DNA of 64,000 nucleotides. Source: Elusimicrobiota bacterium (lineage in GTDB: Bacteria > Elusimicrobiota > Elusimicrobia > UBA1565). The stretch spans positions 124,001-188,000 of the forward strand of contig JACPXC010000007.1 of assembly GCA_016196755.1 (NCBI GenBank), read 5' to 3'. Shown piece by piece: positions 26,665-35,121 of the stretch. Within the stretch, counting starts at the first letter, position 1; each line of letters opens with the position of its first letter. The notes beneath the pieces are model-generated. The model made no database searches and was not told the DNA's origin. It worked only from the letters and a program-made list of their open reading frames with translations. The translations under genes were made by a program, and so were the position numbers.

Positions 26665-27884
26665 GCGACGACGGCGCCGTCCTCAAGGGCTCCGGCTCCT
26701 TCCGGGTCGACCGCGAGCGGGCGCTCGAGAAGCTCGCGCTCTTCGCGATGGAGCGCGGCGAGTACTTCCTGCAAGCGCTGGGTCGCGTCGCCGTCGCTTC
26801 GGGCGCCAAGACCCTCCACGTGATGCGGCACAAAGGCCTTGAGGTGCGCTTCGACGGGGAGCCGTTCGGCGCCGAGGAGCTTAAGGACCCCTACGCGGCG
26901 CTTTTCGCCGAAAGGACCAAGCCCCGAAACCGCCATCTAGCCGTTGGCCTTTTGACCTGCCTGCGCACCAGACCCACGCTCATCAGCCTCGAGTCCGGGG
27001 AAGGCGGCGCGCGTCGGCGCCTCGAGCTGCGCTCGCTGAGCGCGGAGACCGTGGGACCGGCGACGACTCCGGGCGGCGACACCATTTTGCGCGTGAAATG
27101 GCCGTTCTGGAAATCGTGGTCCAACGGCTCGGCGGCCATCAAGGCGGCCGAGCCGGTGATGGCGCTCGTCCCGCCCGGCTTCTTCATCGAAGGTCGCGCG
27201 GCCCTGCCGCCCTTTCCCCAGGGCCCGGAGCGCCGCGAGTTCGCCGCCGACGGCCGCCGTGGACGGGTCACTCTTCCGGAGAACCCCACCGCCGGCAGCG
27301 TCGTCACCTTCTGCGTCGACGGCGTGGCGGTCCAGACCGTCGAGACCTGGCTGCCATGGGCGCAGGTGCGCGCCTGGGTCGACGACCCCGGCCTCTCGCT
27401 CAACGCCTCGCAGTCGGCCGTGGTCGAGGATGAGCGCCGGCGCGCCGCGCTCGACGCCGTGGCCGCCGCCGGGCGCGACCTGCTGGTCGGCGCGGCCCAG
27501 CTCCTCTCGATGCAGCGCCCCGACGGCTCCGTCGTGGGCAAGGACTGGGGCCTCTTCGCCCCGCTCCTGCCCTGGCTGCGCGAGGCCTGCCTGAGCCTGC
27601 TCAAGTTCCCCGACACCACCGGGGAAGCGCTGACCAGCGAGTTGCGCAAGACGCCGATCCTGCTCGACGTCTGCTACGGCGCGCTGTCCTTGGGGGCGCT
27701 CGAGGCCGCGCGCGCCGCCGACGGCCACGTCGCCTTCTCGCGCAGCCCCTGCCCGGGGGTCCATCCGCCCCAGCGCGTGGCCTGGGCGCCCGACCAGGAG
27801 ACCAAGGACGTCCTCAACCGCCGCTTCGGGGCCGACCTCAAGGACGTGACGCCCTTGATCGAGTCCCTGGCCCGCCTCCCATAA
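26661..27884 (+). CDS. Protein with HSP90-like (GHKL) N-terminal domain, partner of the pseudokinase
   Basis: 407 residues, start fixed by the ATGA overlap. Residues 10-100 (FRVDRERALEKLALFAM, then GAKTLHVMRHKGLEVRFDGEPF) follow the pattern of uncharacterised HSP90-like ATPase proteins, in which helices frame a nucleotide pocket. The usual Asn and DxGxG motifs are not clear, so ATP binding is uncertain. A central region repeats the fold (WLPWAQVRAWVDDPGLSLNASQSAVVEDERR). No membrane segment. Its coupling to the pseudokinase/propeller suggests a cytoplasmic effector of that sensor. Function inferred only from context. Confidence 0.5.
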   Translation: MSDDGAVLKGSGSFRVDRERALEKLALFAMERGEYFLQALGRVAVASGAKTLHVMRHKGLEVRFDGEPFGAEELKDPYAALFAERTKPRNRHLAVGLLTCLRTRPTLISLESGEGGARRRLELRSLSAETVGPATTPGGDTILRVKWPFWKSWSNGSAAIKAAEPVMALVPPGFFIEGRAALPPFPQGPERREFAADGRRGRVTLPENPTAGSVVTFCVDGVAVQTVETWLPWAQVRAWVDDPGLSLNASQSAVVEDERRRAALDAVAAAGRDLLVGAAQLLSMQRPDGSVVGKDWGLFAPLLPWLREACLSLLKFPDTTGEALTSELRKTPILLDVCYGALSLGALEAARAADGHVAFSRSPCPGVHPPQRVAWAPDQETKDVLNRRFGADLKDVTPLIESLARLP

Positions 27885-27886
27885 GA

Positions 27887-27961
27887 TGTTGCGTTCGGGG
27901 TCAGACCTTCATGTTGCGCTTCTGAGAAGCGCAACATGAAGGTCTGACCCCGAACGCAACA
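27887..27961. terminator. Perfect 37-bp inverted repeat between convergent genes
   Basis: Arms 27887-27923 and 27925-27961 are exact inverse complements separated by one base. They begin 2 bases after the plus-strand stop and end 1 base before the fumarase stop, so a long hairpin would form in both transcripts. No T-run follows. Each arm contains GGGGTCAGACC flanked by two copies of GTTGCG. The sequence resembles palindromic REP-type units more than a simple intrinsic terminator. Confidence 0.8.
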
Positions 27962-27962
27962 A

Positions 27963-29588
27963 TCAGCGCTTGAAGAAGTCGTTGCCCTTGTCGTCGACTA
28001 GGATGAAGGCCGGGAAGTCGACGACGTCGATCGCATAAACGGCCTCCATCCCGAGCTCGGGGAAGGCCACCACCGACACCTTCTTGATCGAGTTCTGAGC
28101 CAGGATGGCGGCGGGGCCGCCGATCGAGCCCAGGTAGAAGCCGCCGTGCTTCTTGCAGGCGTCGGTGACCTGCTGGGAGCGGTTGCCCTTGGCCAGCATG
28201 ACCAAGGAGCCCCCGGCGGCCTGGAACTGGTCGACATAGGAGTCCATGCGCCCCGCCGTGGTCGGGCCGAAGGAGCCCGAGGGCTTGTCCTTCGGGGTCT
28301 TGGCCGGGCCGGCGTAGTAGACCGGGTGCTTTTTGAGGTAGTCGGGCAGGCCTCGGCCGGCGTCGAGACCTTCCTTGAGCTTGGCGTGGGCGATGTCGCG
28401 CGCGACGATGAGCCGACCGGTCAGCGAGAGCTGGGTCGAGACCTTGTGCTTGGAGAGCTCAGCCAGGATCTCCTTCATCGGACGGTCGAGGTCGAGGGGC
28501 ACCGCGAAGCTGTGGCGCCTTCCTTTGTACTCCTTCGGGATCAAGCTCTCGGGATCCCGCTCCATCTGCTCGAGCCAAAGCCCCTCGGCCGTGATCTTGG
28601 CCAGGATGTTCCGATCGGCCGAGCAGGACACCCCCATACCGACCGGGCAGGAGGCGCCGTGGCGCGGCAGGCGCACGACCCGGACGTCGTGGGCGAAGTA
28701 CTTGCCGCCGAATTGGGCGCCGATGCCGCATTTCTGCGCCTCGGCCAGGAGCTCGGCCTCGAGGGCGGCGTCGCGGAAGGCCCGTCCGCCGGGGCTGCCG
28801 GTAGAGGGCAGGGTGTCGAGATAGCCGGTGGAGGCCAGCTTGACGGTCTTGAGAGTGGCCTCGGCCGAAGTCCCGCCGATGACGAAGACCAGGTGGTAAG
28901 GCGGGCAGGCCGCGGTGCCGAGCGTGCGCATCTTCTCGACTAAGTACTTCTTGAGCGAGGCGGGGTTGAGCAGGGCCTTGGTCTCCTGGAAGAGGTAGCT
29001 CTTGTTGGCCGAGCCGCCGCCCTTGGCGATGAAGAGGAACTTGTACTCCATCCCGGGCACGGCGTAGACCTCGACCTGGGCGGGGAGGTTGTTGCCGGAG
29101 TTCTTCTCCTCGTACATCGAAAGCGCGACGGTCTGGGAGTAGCGCAGGTTCTCCTCGACGTAGGTCTTCCAGACGCCGCGCGAGATCCACTCCCCATCGT
29201 CGGCCCCGGTCCAGACCTGCTGGCCCTTCTTCGCCATGACGGTGGCGGTGCCGGTGTCCTGGCAGAACGGCAGCTCGAACTTGGCCGAGACCGCGGCGTT
29301 CTCGAGCAAAGTCAGGGCCACGAACTTGTCGTTGTCGGAGGCCTCGGGATCGGAGAGGATGGCCGCCACCTGGCGCTGGTGCTTGGGGCGCAGGAGGAAG
29401 GAGACGTCGCGCATCGCCTCGTTGGAGAGCCGGGCCAGGGCCTCGGGCTCGACGACCAGGACCTTCTCGCCGCCGAAGTGCGACACGCGCACGCCCTCCT
29501 TGGAGACCAGGCGGTACTCGGTCTCGTCGGGGCCCAGCGGGAAGGGGTCCTCGTACTTGAACTCGGGCGCCGAGGCGGGTGCGGGCAT
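27963..29588 (-). CDS. Class I (iron-sulfur) fumarate hydratase
   Basis: 541 residues, the normal length of a single-chain class I fumarase (alpha domain then beta domain). Cys residues able to hold the [4Fe-4S] cluster occur in [23 protein letters not shown] and [13 protein letters not shown]. The C-terminal domain begins near [17 protein letters not shown] and contains [16 protein letters not shown]. It catalyses fumarate to malate in the TCA cycle; these enzymes are oxygen-sensitive. The start is fixed by a perfect TATAAT 6 bases upstream. Confidence 0.95.
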   Translation of the reverse strand: MPAPASAPEFKYEDPFPLGPDETEYRLVSKEGVRVSHFGGEKVLVVEPEALARLSNEAMRDVSFLLRPKHQRQVAAILSDPEASDNDKFVALTLLENAAVSAKFELPFCQDTGTATVMAKKGQQVWTGADDGEWISRGVWKTYVEENLRYSQTVALSMYEEKNSGNNLPAQVEVYAVPGMEYKFLFIAKGGGSANKSYLFQETKALLNPASLKKYLVEKMRTLGTAACPPYHLVFVIGGTSAEATLKTVKLASTGYLDTLPSTGSPGGRAFRDAALEAELLAEAQKCGIGAQFGGKYFAHDVRVVRLPRHGASCPVGMGVSCSADRNILAKITAEGLWLEQMERDPESLIPKEYKGRRHSFAVPLDLDRPMKEILAELSKHKVSTQLSLTGRLIVARDIAHAKLKEGLDAGRGLPDYLKKHPVYYAGPAKTPKDKPSGSFGPTTAGRMDSYVDQFQAAGGSLVMLAKGNRSQQVTDACKKHGGFYLGSIGGPAAILAQNSIKKVSVVAFPELGMEAVYAIDVVDFPAFILVDDKGNDFFKR

Positions 29589-29594
29589 GCGGCT

Positions 29595-29600
29595 ATTATA
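29595..29600 (-). promoter_or_regulatory. Consensus -10 TATAAT, 6 nt before the fumarase ATG
   Basis: TATAAT-AGCCGC-ATG on the minus strand, with no Shine-Dalgarno. This is the clearest leaderless promoter in the window. Confidence 0.75.
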
Positions 29601-29622
29601 GGATAGCGCCCGGGCGGCCGAC

Positions 29623-29657
29623 CCGGGATCGCGCAGAGGCAGGAGGTGGCGCCGACG
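29623..29657. repeat. 35-bp duplicate of a segment inside the M50-like gene (copy A)
   Basis: It matches 30939-30973 at 34 of 35 positions in the same orientation. It lies just upstream of the fumarase promoter and looks like a leftover fragment of a second copy of that coding sequence. Confidence 0.75.
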
Positions 29658-29814
29658 TCCCGGCAATGCCGCCGTCCGACGCCTCTTCAGGCCGGGGCCT
29701 AGGATTGACGTAGGATAGACAACCCAGCCGGGTGCCGCCCGTTCGCCTCTATTTGTCGAGTGGCGTTCCCCGCTAGCATCGATTGGTAGGTGCCGCATCG
29801 GGAGGTGACGGTCC

Positions 29815-30711
29815 ATGTTGAATAACGTCAGGAGGGCATGCTGGGGCGGTCTGTTAGGGGTCCTTCTGACCCTTTTTCGAGCGACGGAAACCAAAGCGCA
29901 GAGCCCGGAGGCCGCGTTCGACAAGCTCAGGAGCGCAGATGCGGCCTCCGAGATTCTCACCGACTTGCGCCGCGCGCCTAGCGTTCCCCTGGAGAATCTG
30001 ACGCAACAGGTCCCGCAGACTCCGGCCTTCCAAGTGTCGCTTGACACGGCGACCGGCATGCGCTGGAGCTATTCGACTTTTAAGATGATCTGGCCGTCCG
30101 CCCAAACGTTCTGCCAAGCTCGAGGCGCGAGAGTCCCTGATCTCGCAGAGTTGGGGACGGCGCGCGTCAACAATCTTGTCCCCCAGCCGATGGTTCGCGA
30201 CTCCCATGTGTTCTGGACCCGGGAAGAGGTCATGGAAAATTTAACCCCTCCCTACACCCGGGCCAAAATTTTCAATACGCTGACCGCCGAAGGGAATTGG
30301 ACCTTCAAGAGAGACCAGGTGGGAGTAGCCTGCCTTCATCCCCAGGAAGGCTCGGGCCCCGAGGCCGATTTCGAGCCATCGCTTGACGCCCAGACCGGCA
30401 TGAGCTGGAGCTTCTCCACTTACCCCATGTTCTGGGCGTCCGCTCAGGTGTTCTGCCGGGCCAGGGGCGCGCGCTGGCCTAGCGTCGCCGAACTGGGGAC
30501 TGTGCGCATCCGAAATCTTGACCCCCGGCCGAGGGAGCTATATCGATTCCACACCTATTATTGGCACTGGACCCAGGAAGATGTCGATGACACTTCCGGC
30601 TCCGCCCGCTCCAAAGCCATAGCCGTCAGTGTCGACTCCGGCGCGCCGACGGAGTTACACAAGGGAACGAACCATTCGGCGGCGGCCTGCCTGCATCCCG
30701 GGACGAGATGA
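29815..30711 (+). CDS. Secreted protein with two tandem DUF1566-like modules
   Basis: 298 residues. Signal peptide about 1-28 (ending TKAQ). Two homologous modules of about 115 residues follow. Each runs from SLD(T/A)xTGMxWS(Y/F)ST through W-SAQ-FC-ARGAR-P--AELGT-R to AClHP, so each has a matched Cys pair. This resembles the Lcl C-terminal/DUF1566 and lectin-like fold of surface proteins (AxxYCxxxGxRLPTxxEL). Base composition is visibly less GC-rich than its neighbours, suggesting a later arrival. A GGAGG eight to nine bases upstream fixes the ATG. Confidence 0.6.
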   Translation: MLNNVRRACWGGLLGVLLTLFRATETKAQSPEAAFDKLRSADAASEILTDLRRAPSVPLENLTQQVPQTPAFQVSLDTATGMRWSYSTFKMIWPSAQTFCQARGARVPDLAELGTARVNNLVPQPMVRDSHVFWTREEVMENLTPPYTRAKIFNTLTAEGNWTFKRDQVGVACLHPQEGSGPEADFEPSLDAQTGMSWSFSTYPMFWASAQVFCRARGARWPSVAELGTVRIRNLDPRPRELYRFHTYYWHWTQEDVDDTSGSARSKAIAVSVDSGAPTELHKGTNHSAAACLHPGTR

Positions 30712-30719
30712 ACAGTACG

Positions 30720-30732
30720 GGGGCTTCCCCCA
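30720..30732. terminator. Short hairpin GGGGG-CTT-CCCCC between convergent genes
   Basis: A 5-bp G/C stem 8 bases after the plus-strand stop and upstream of the minus-strand stop at 30772. No T-tract follows, so termination is uncertain. Confidence 0.3.
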
Positions 30733-30771
30733 CCTCGTCAACGGGCGGTCCTTCGTCGTCCTGACGGCCTG

Positions 30772-31455
30772 CTAATCCCGAGCCTCGAGGCGGCGCGCCG
30801 TCCGTACGGTCCACCACAGGACGGCCAGCGAGAGACCGATCCAGAGCCCTCCCCACATGAGGCGCGGCCCGAAGAACTCGTTGGCCAGCATCTTGGCGTC
30901 CGAGTTGCACGAGCGCGTCACCACGTCGGACCAGATGTCCGGGATCGCGTAGAGGCAGGAGGTGGCGCCGACGACCTTGAGGATGGCGTCGTTGGTCGCG
31001 TCGGAGAGTCGCTTCGAGGCCATATAGAGCCCGTAGGCCGCGGCCAGACCGAAGACGAAGCCGAAGGGACTGCGCACGTAGAAGAGGGTCATGCCGGCGA
31101 GGAACGCGCCCAAGAGCGCCGTGAGCTGGCGGTCGCGGTTGGTGCGGGCGGCGGCCAGCATGAGCGCCGAGCCCCAGAGGATGCTGCCCAGGTAGCCCGC
31201 GTTGAGGATGAGGAACCGGCTGCCGCCGGAGGATGAGGCCAGGCCGCCCTCGTTGGACTCGAGCAGGATGCGGCCCATCGTCCCGCCGGTGAGCAGGGCC
31301 GCCAGGTTGTGGCTGATCTCGTGGAAGAAGACGGTGAGGATCTTGAGCGGCCAGATGAGCCAGGTGTCCCACAGCAGCGTGGCGACCGCGGCCGCCAGCA
31401 GCAGGCCGGGGAGCGAGCCCGCGCGGCGCGGGAGGTCGAAGTCCTTGAGGCTCAC
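30772..31455 (-). CDS. M50-like integral membrane metalloprotease
   Basis: 227 residues with about 6 hydrophobic segments. FFHEISHNLAALLTGG contains the HEXXH zinc motif inside a membrane helix, as in M50/M50B peptidases. I chose the GTG start at 31455: it lies 6 bases after TATACT, and upstream in-frame codons overlap the promoter. A second conserved Asp near AIPDIWSDV could be the third ligand. M50 proteases cut membrane-embedded substrates, but no substrate is suggested by context. Confidence 0.7.
   Translation of the reverse strand: MSLKDFDLPRRAGSLPGLLLAAAVATLLWDTWLIWPLKILTVFFHEISHNLAALLTGGTMGRILLESNEGGLASSSGGSRFLILNAGYLGSILWGSALMLAAARTNRDRQLTALLGAFLAGMTLFYVRSPFGFVFGLAAAYGLYMASKRLSDATNDAILKVVGATSCLYAIPDIWSDVVTRSCNSDAKMLANEFFGPRLMWGGLWIGLSLAVLWWTVRTARRLEARD
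30939..30973. repeat. 35-bp duplicate inside the M50-like gene (copy B)
   Basis: This copy encodes part of VGATSCLYAIPD on the minus strand. It differs from copy A at 29623-29657 by one transition. Confidence 0.75.
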
Positions 31456-31461
31456 CCGCCC

Positions 31462-31467
31462 AGTATA
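31462..31467 (-). promoter_or_regulatory. -10 hexamer TATACT, 6 nt before the 31455 GTG start
   Basis: TATACT-GGGCGG-GTG on the minus strand. It decides the start of the M50-like gene. Confidence 0.6.
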
Positions 31468-31526
31468 GGCGGACTCCACCGGCACGGCAATGGCGCGCGC
31501 ATCAACCGCGCGTCCCCGGCCGCCGG

Positions 31527-31937
31527 CTATTGGTGGATCACCAGCGGGACGCCGGTAAGACCGAGATGCCGGTCGGTGGACCAGCAGCTCCGGATGCGGC
31601 GCTCCCGCATCAGATGAAGGCCGATCGCGTCGGCAAGCGTCATATCTTGGTCGGCGAAGCGCCGCAGGATCGCCGCGGCCGCCTGCTGCTCGCGCGCTCC
31701 GACCGCACTGACGGCCAGGGGCTCGAGCTCGTCTATCAGACCGAGGAACTGGAGGGCTCTTGAGGAGTCATAGCGCCGCAGGAACCAGCCGTGTCCCTCG
31801 GCGACCACTAGAGGCGTGGTGATCAACCTGGGAGGATCGGCGAACAAGCGCCGAAACAGCGGATGGAAGGTATCGGACTTATCGGTGAAGGCGATGAGCG
31901 CGGAAGTATCGACGTAGGCCTCAACCCTTGAAGCCAT
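31527..31937 (-). CDS. PIN-domain toxin, VapC family
   Basis: 136 residues, typical PIN length. Catalytic acids are visible: Asp10 in VEAYVDTSALIAF, Glu47 in VVAEGHGW, and Asp near 96-101 in DQDMTLADAIGLHLM. The last Asp is in CWSTDRHLGLTG. VapC toxins are Mg-dependent RNases. The gene overlaps the antitoxin gene upstream by 17 bases, as in standard vapBC operons. Confidence 0.9.
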   Translation of the reverse strand: MASRVEAYVDTSALIAFTDKSDTFHPLFRRLFADPPRLITTPLVVAEGHGWFLRRYDSSRALQFLGLIDELEPLAVSAVGAREQQAAAAILRRFADQDMTLADAIGLHLMRERRIRSCWSTDRHLGLTGVPLVIHQ

Positions 31938-32145
31938 AGACCACTTCGTCGAGGTGTTGGCTGGAGTCCGGCTTCCCGGTTTCGATCATTCCCGCGTAGC
32001 GCATCCAAGGCTTCGATGGGTCGGCCGGCAGGAGGCCGCGCAAGGAGCGCCGCAGCATCTCGGCCAGGGAGATGCCGAGCCTCCGCGCCTCACGCTTGGC
32101 CGCCGCGTATTCCTTCTCGGTCAAGCTGATCTGCGTCCTAAGCAT
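31921..32145 (-). CDS. VapB-like ribbon-helix-helix antitoxin
   Basis: 74 residues. The N-terminal MLRTQISLTEKEYAAAKREARRLG is a ribbon-helix-helix DNA-binding segment, followed by ISLAEMLRRSLRGLL. The acidic C-terminal tail (SSQHLDEVVYGFKG) would neutralise the PIN toxin. It probably represses its own promoter. Confidence 0.85.
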   Translation of the reverse strand: MLRTQISLTEKEYAAAKREARRLGISLAEMLRRSLRGLLPADPSKPWMRYAGMIETGKPDSSQHLDEVVYGFKG

Positions 32146-32151
32146 GATAAC

Positions 32152-32157
32152 AGTATA
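32152..32157 (-). promoter_or_regulatory. -10 hexamer TATACT, 6 nt before the antitoxin ATG
   Basis: TATACT-GTTATC-ATG on the minus strand. The toxin-antitoxin mRNA is predicted to be leaderless. Confidence 0.6.
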
Positions 32158-32194
32158 GTCGGAAATGTTATCAAATACAAGCCCTAGAACTTCC

Positions 32195-34156
32195 TTAGAA
32201 CTTCGCCGTCAGGCCGACCTGGCTTATGCTGACGCGGCCCGAGTTCGCGTTGTCGATCTTGTCCACCCAATCCTGGATGGAATAGCTGACGCGGGCCGTA
32301 AGGCTGTCGTAGGACAACGGCGTGTAGTCCACGGCCATCGTGCCCCGGGCGATGCGGATGTCATAGGGCGTGTAGTCGTCGATGGTATAGCCCAGCGCCG
32401 CGTTCCGGTAGGTCATCGGCGTGCTGACGTCCGACCAGGTATACGACCCGTTGCCCGAGACGACGAAGCCCTTGGGCAGGTTCGCCCGCGCATGCAGCCC
32501 CGCCGTGGTGTTCGTCTGGCGGTTGTTCATGCCCGCCTCCCGGTAGTTGTTGGTCGGGAACGCGGCGGCCGGGGAGGCGAAGCCGACGTCCGCGAAGTAG
32601 CGGACGTTGTCCCAGGCGCCGTCGGCCCCGAAGAACACCTTGTTGAAGAGCGCGCCGTCGAGCCCCGCCCGGTAGGTGTTGCGCAGCGAGCTGTAGTTGC
32701 GGTCGAAGCTGTGGGTCTTGTTGCGCTCCTGTATGTAGTTGGCGAGCAAGGACAGCGTCAGGTCGGCCGGCAGAGGCACCGTCAGCCCGGCGCTGGCGTC
32801 GTCTTGCTGGTTGGGCTGGTTGACGAACGCCGGCCGGTTCGCCTGCAGGCGCTTGAGCGTCGCCTCCGCCTCGATGCCCAGCGGCAGCGCCGCCTTCGCC
32901 TGCCCCGTCAGGACGTGCCGGGTCTCCTGCCCGGCCACCTCGCTGCGCCAGGCGTTCATCGGGAAGAAGGTCCCGTCGAAGAAGAAGCCGCTGCCGATGG
33001 TGTAGGTGCGCGGGTCGCGCCGGTTGATGAGTTCCAGCCGGTACGAGCCCTTGACCGTGACGCGCTGCGTCGCCCGATAGGTCGCCGACAGGTCGGTGCG
33101 CAGGTGGTTCTTGTCGATCTGGTGGCGGTTGGGCGGATTGGCTTCCGCCAGCGACCTCTTGATGCCCTGCGTCTCCCGCACCTGGTTGCCGCGGAAGTAG
33201 ACCTTACCGAGCACGCTCAGCTTCTTCGAAGGACGGTAGGCGGCGTTGACGGTCGCCACCGCGAAGTCGTTGGACATGTCGTTTTGGACCGCGTGGCGCC
33301 GGCGGCCCGTAAAGGCTCCGGAGACCGCCAGGTTGTCCCGGACGTCGGTCCTGAAGCGCAGTTCGGCCGCGGTCATCTCGGAGTCCGAGTAGTGCGGCTT
33401 GAGGAGCCCCCCCAGCGCGCTGGTCGCGGCCGTGCCGGTCTCCCGGGCTACGACCGCGGCGCGGTCGGTGAACTCGTTGCGCACGAGGTCGACGGTGACC
33501 TGAGAGTCCGCGCCCGCCCCGACGCCGACGCTGACCGTGACGTCCTCCGTGGTGTTGTCGATGTTGATCCGCCCGATCATGATGTTCGAGCCGCCCCGCG
33601 GCCCCGCGCTGAAGGCCGAGCTGCCGTACTTGTCGGCGCGCCAGTATTGAACGGCGAGCCGATGGCGCGGGTCGACCAGCGAGGTCTTCGAGACGTTGAG
33701 CTCCGACTCGGTGCGGCGCATCACCAGCTCGTCGGCCGGCGTGATGGTCGCCAGCGTGGACCCCGTCGGCCCGAAGTACTGGCCGTTGCTGATGACGCCC
33801 GCCTGGATGAGGTTGAGGCGGTGGTGCATGGTCTCCCACTTGCCCGATACCTTGAACCCGTTGCTGCGGTCAAAGCGGACGTTGACCGCCTCCTCGGTGC
33901 TGCCCAGGTCCTTGGCCGAGAAGTCGAAGAGCCCGAAGGACCCCGCGTTCCAGAACCCGAGGTCCCCGTGCACGCCCTTGTAGTATTTCCCGTCGTATTC
34001 CTGCACCTGGCCCCGAGTGCCCCGCACGTCCAGGTCGACGGCGCGGACGCCGGCCAGCCAGCCGTATTGGTACGCCTGGGCCGGCACGGCCCCGCCGAGG
34101 AGGACGGCGGCGGCAGCGAGCGCCGCCCCTTTGCGCATGGTCTCGATGAGTTTCAT
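32195..34156 (-). CDS. MtrB/PioB-family outer-membrane porin of a porin-cytochrome conduit
   Basis: 653 residues. Signal peptide to about residue 28 (VPAQA). The rest is a run of amphipathic beta strands with aromatic ends and a terminal Phe (VGLTAKF), the usual barrel-insertion signal. Characteristic family phrases are GSGFFFDGTFFPMNAW and ERNKTHSFDRNY. No cysteine is present at all, so the CXXC seen in Shewanella MtrB is absent. In this family the barrel surrounds a decahaem cytochrome and passes electrons across the outer membrane. The cytochrome gene lies 14 bases upstream. GAGAGG fixes the ATG at 34156. Confidence 0.85.
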   Translation of the reverse strand: MKLIETMRKGAALAAAAVLLGGAVPAQAYQYGWLAGVRAVDLDVRGTRGQVQEYDGKYYKGVHGDLGFWNAGSFGLFDFSAKDLGSTEEAVNVRFDRSNGFKVSGKWETMHHRLNLIQAGVISNGQYFGPTGSTLATITPADELVMRRTESELNVSKTSLVDPRHRLAVQYWRADKYGSSAFSAGPRGGSNIMIGRINIDNTTEDVTVSVGVGAGADSQVTVDLVRNEFTDRAAVVARETGTAATSALGGLLKPHYSDSEMTAAELRFRTDVRDNLAVSGAFTGRRRHAVQNDMSNDFAVATVNAAYRPSKKLSVLGKVYFRGNQVRETQGIKRSLAEANPPNRHQIDKNHLRTDLSATYRATQRVTVKGSYRLELINRRDPRTYTIGSGFFFDGTFFPMNAWRSEVAGQETRHVLTGQAKAALPLGIEAEATLKRLQANRPAFVNQPNQQDDASAGLTVPLPADLTLSLLANYIQERNKTHSFDRNYSSLRNTYRAGLDGALFNKVFFGADGAWDNVRYFADVGFASPAAAFPTNNYREAGMNNRQTNTTAGLHARANLPKGFVVSGNGSYTWSDVSTPMTYRNAALGYTIDDYTPYDIRIARGTMAVDYTPLSYDSLTARVSYSIQDWVDKIDNANSGRVSISQVGLTAKF

Positions 34157-34170
34157 GGTCCTCTCCCCCT

Positions 34171-35058
34171 CTATTTCCGGAACCGGCGCGCGCGGTCCGA
34201 GCCGTGGACCTCGCGGTGGCAGTCGGTGCAGCGGTCGCGCTGCACCCAGGTGGCCTGGGTCGTGGTGTTGGTGGTAAACGAGGCGTGCTCCTTGTTGTGG
34301 CAGCTCACGCAGAGGAACTGGATGGGCATCTTGAGCATGCGCTCGTTGGTGGAGCCGTGGGGCAGGTGGCAGTTCTGACAGCCGTCGGCCACCGGCGGGT
34401 GCTCGTGCATGAACGGGCCCATCTTGTCGGTGTGGCACTTGGCGCAGGTCTCCGCGAGGGAGTCGGCCTTGAGGTTCCCCTCGATGCCGCCGTGCGGGTT
34501 GTGGCAGGAAGCGCAGGTCATCTTGCCTTCGAGCACGGGGTGGTGGGAGGCCAGACGCATGTCCGCCTTCTGCTTCTTGTGGCACTTGAGGCAGGTGTCG
34601 GTGGCGCCGGCGGTCAGCGACTTGTTGCCCGAGCCCTTGTGGACGCTGTGGCAGGTCGTGCAGCTCACGTCCGAGTTGGCGTGGGAGCCGGTCTTCCACA
34701 GCATCAGGTTCTTGTCCTTATGGCAGCTCAGGCAGGTGTCCGTGACCGCTTGGGGGGACATCTTCTTCGGGTTGAGTATCTTCGTTATGTCCCCGCCGCC
34801 GTCGGCGTGCGCGGACCCGGGACCGTGGCAGGACTCGCACATGTTGGCGAGCTTGGGGTTCGACTGGGCCTTGCGGCCGTGGAACGTCTTGTCGAAGGTC
34901 TCGTGGACCTCCGCGTGACAACTTGCGCACGCCTCGCGCCCGACGAACTTGGGCGCCTCCGTGCCGGCCGCGTCCGCGCCCCGCGCCTGGGCCCCAAGGG
35001 ACGCCGACAGCGCCAAGGCCGCCGCCAGCATCCAGGCTCCTTTGAGAATCCGTTCCAT
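34171..35058 (-). CDS. Decahaem c-type cytochrome, MtrA/DmsE/PioA family
   Basis: 295 residues with a signal peptide (about 1-28). Ten CxxCH haem sites are visible: CASCH, CESCH, CLSCH, CTTCH, CLKCH, CASCH, CAKCH, CQNCH, CVSCH, CTDCH. Length and haem count match MtrA/DmsE. It should sit in the periplasm plugged into the MtrB barrel. I chose the ATG at 35058, which has GGAGGAG just upstream; an in-frame ATG at 35076 is possible. A sigma-54-like site lies 45 bases upstream. No outer-surface MtrC-type cytochrome is in the window. Confidence 0.93.
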   Translation of the reverse strand: MERILKGAWMLAAALALSASLGAQARGADAAGTEAPKFVGREACASCHAEVHETFDKTFHGRKAQSNPKLANMCESCHGPGSAHADGGGDITKILNPKKMSPQAVTDTCLSCHKDKNLMLWKTGSHANSDVSCTTCHSVHKGSGNKSLTAGATDTCLKCHKKQKADMRLASHHPVLEGKMTCASCHNPHGGIEGNLKADSLAETCAKCHTDKMGPFMHEHPPVADGCQNCHLPHGSTNERMLKMPIQFLCVSCHNKEHASFTTNTTTQATWVQRDRCTDCHREVHGSDRARRFRK

Positions 35059-35102
35059 CGCTCCTCCAGGCTTCATACTCCCCGCGTCCTGACCGACGTC
35101 AA

Positions 35103-35116
35103 GCAACAATCCGTCC
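35103..35116 (-). promoter_or_regulatory. Sigma-54-like promoter for the decahaem/MtrB operon
   Basis: Minus strand GGACGGATTGTTGC: GG-N10-GC with TTGC at -12. This is the weakest of the -24 boxes. The predicted start near 35091 gives a 33-nt leader containing the GGAGGAG. Confidence 0.5.
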
Positions 35117-35121
35117 TCCGC

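Noticed and set aside
27887-27961. Insertion sequence end
   Set aside because: No transposase or second end is nearby; the palindrome is complete by itself.
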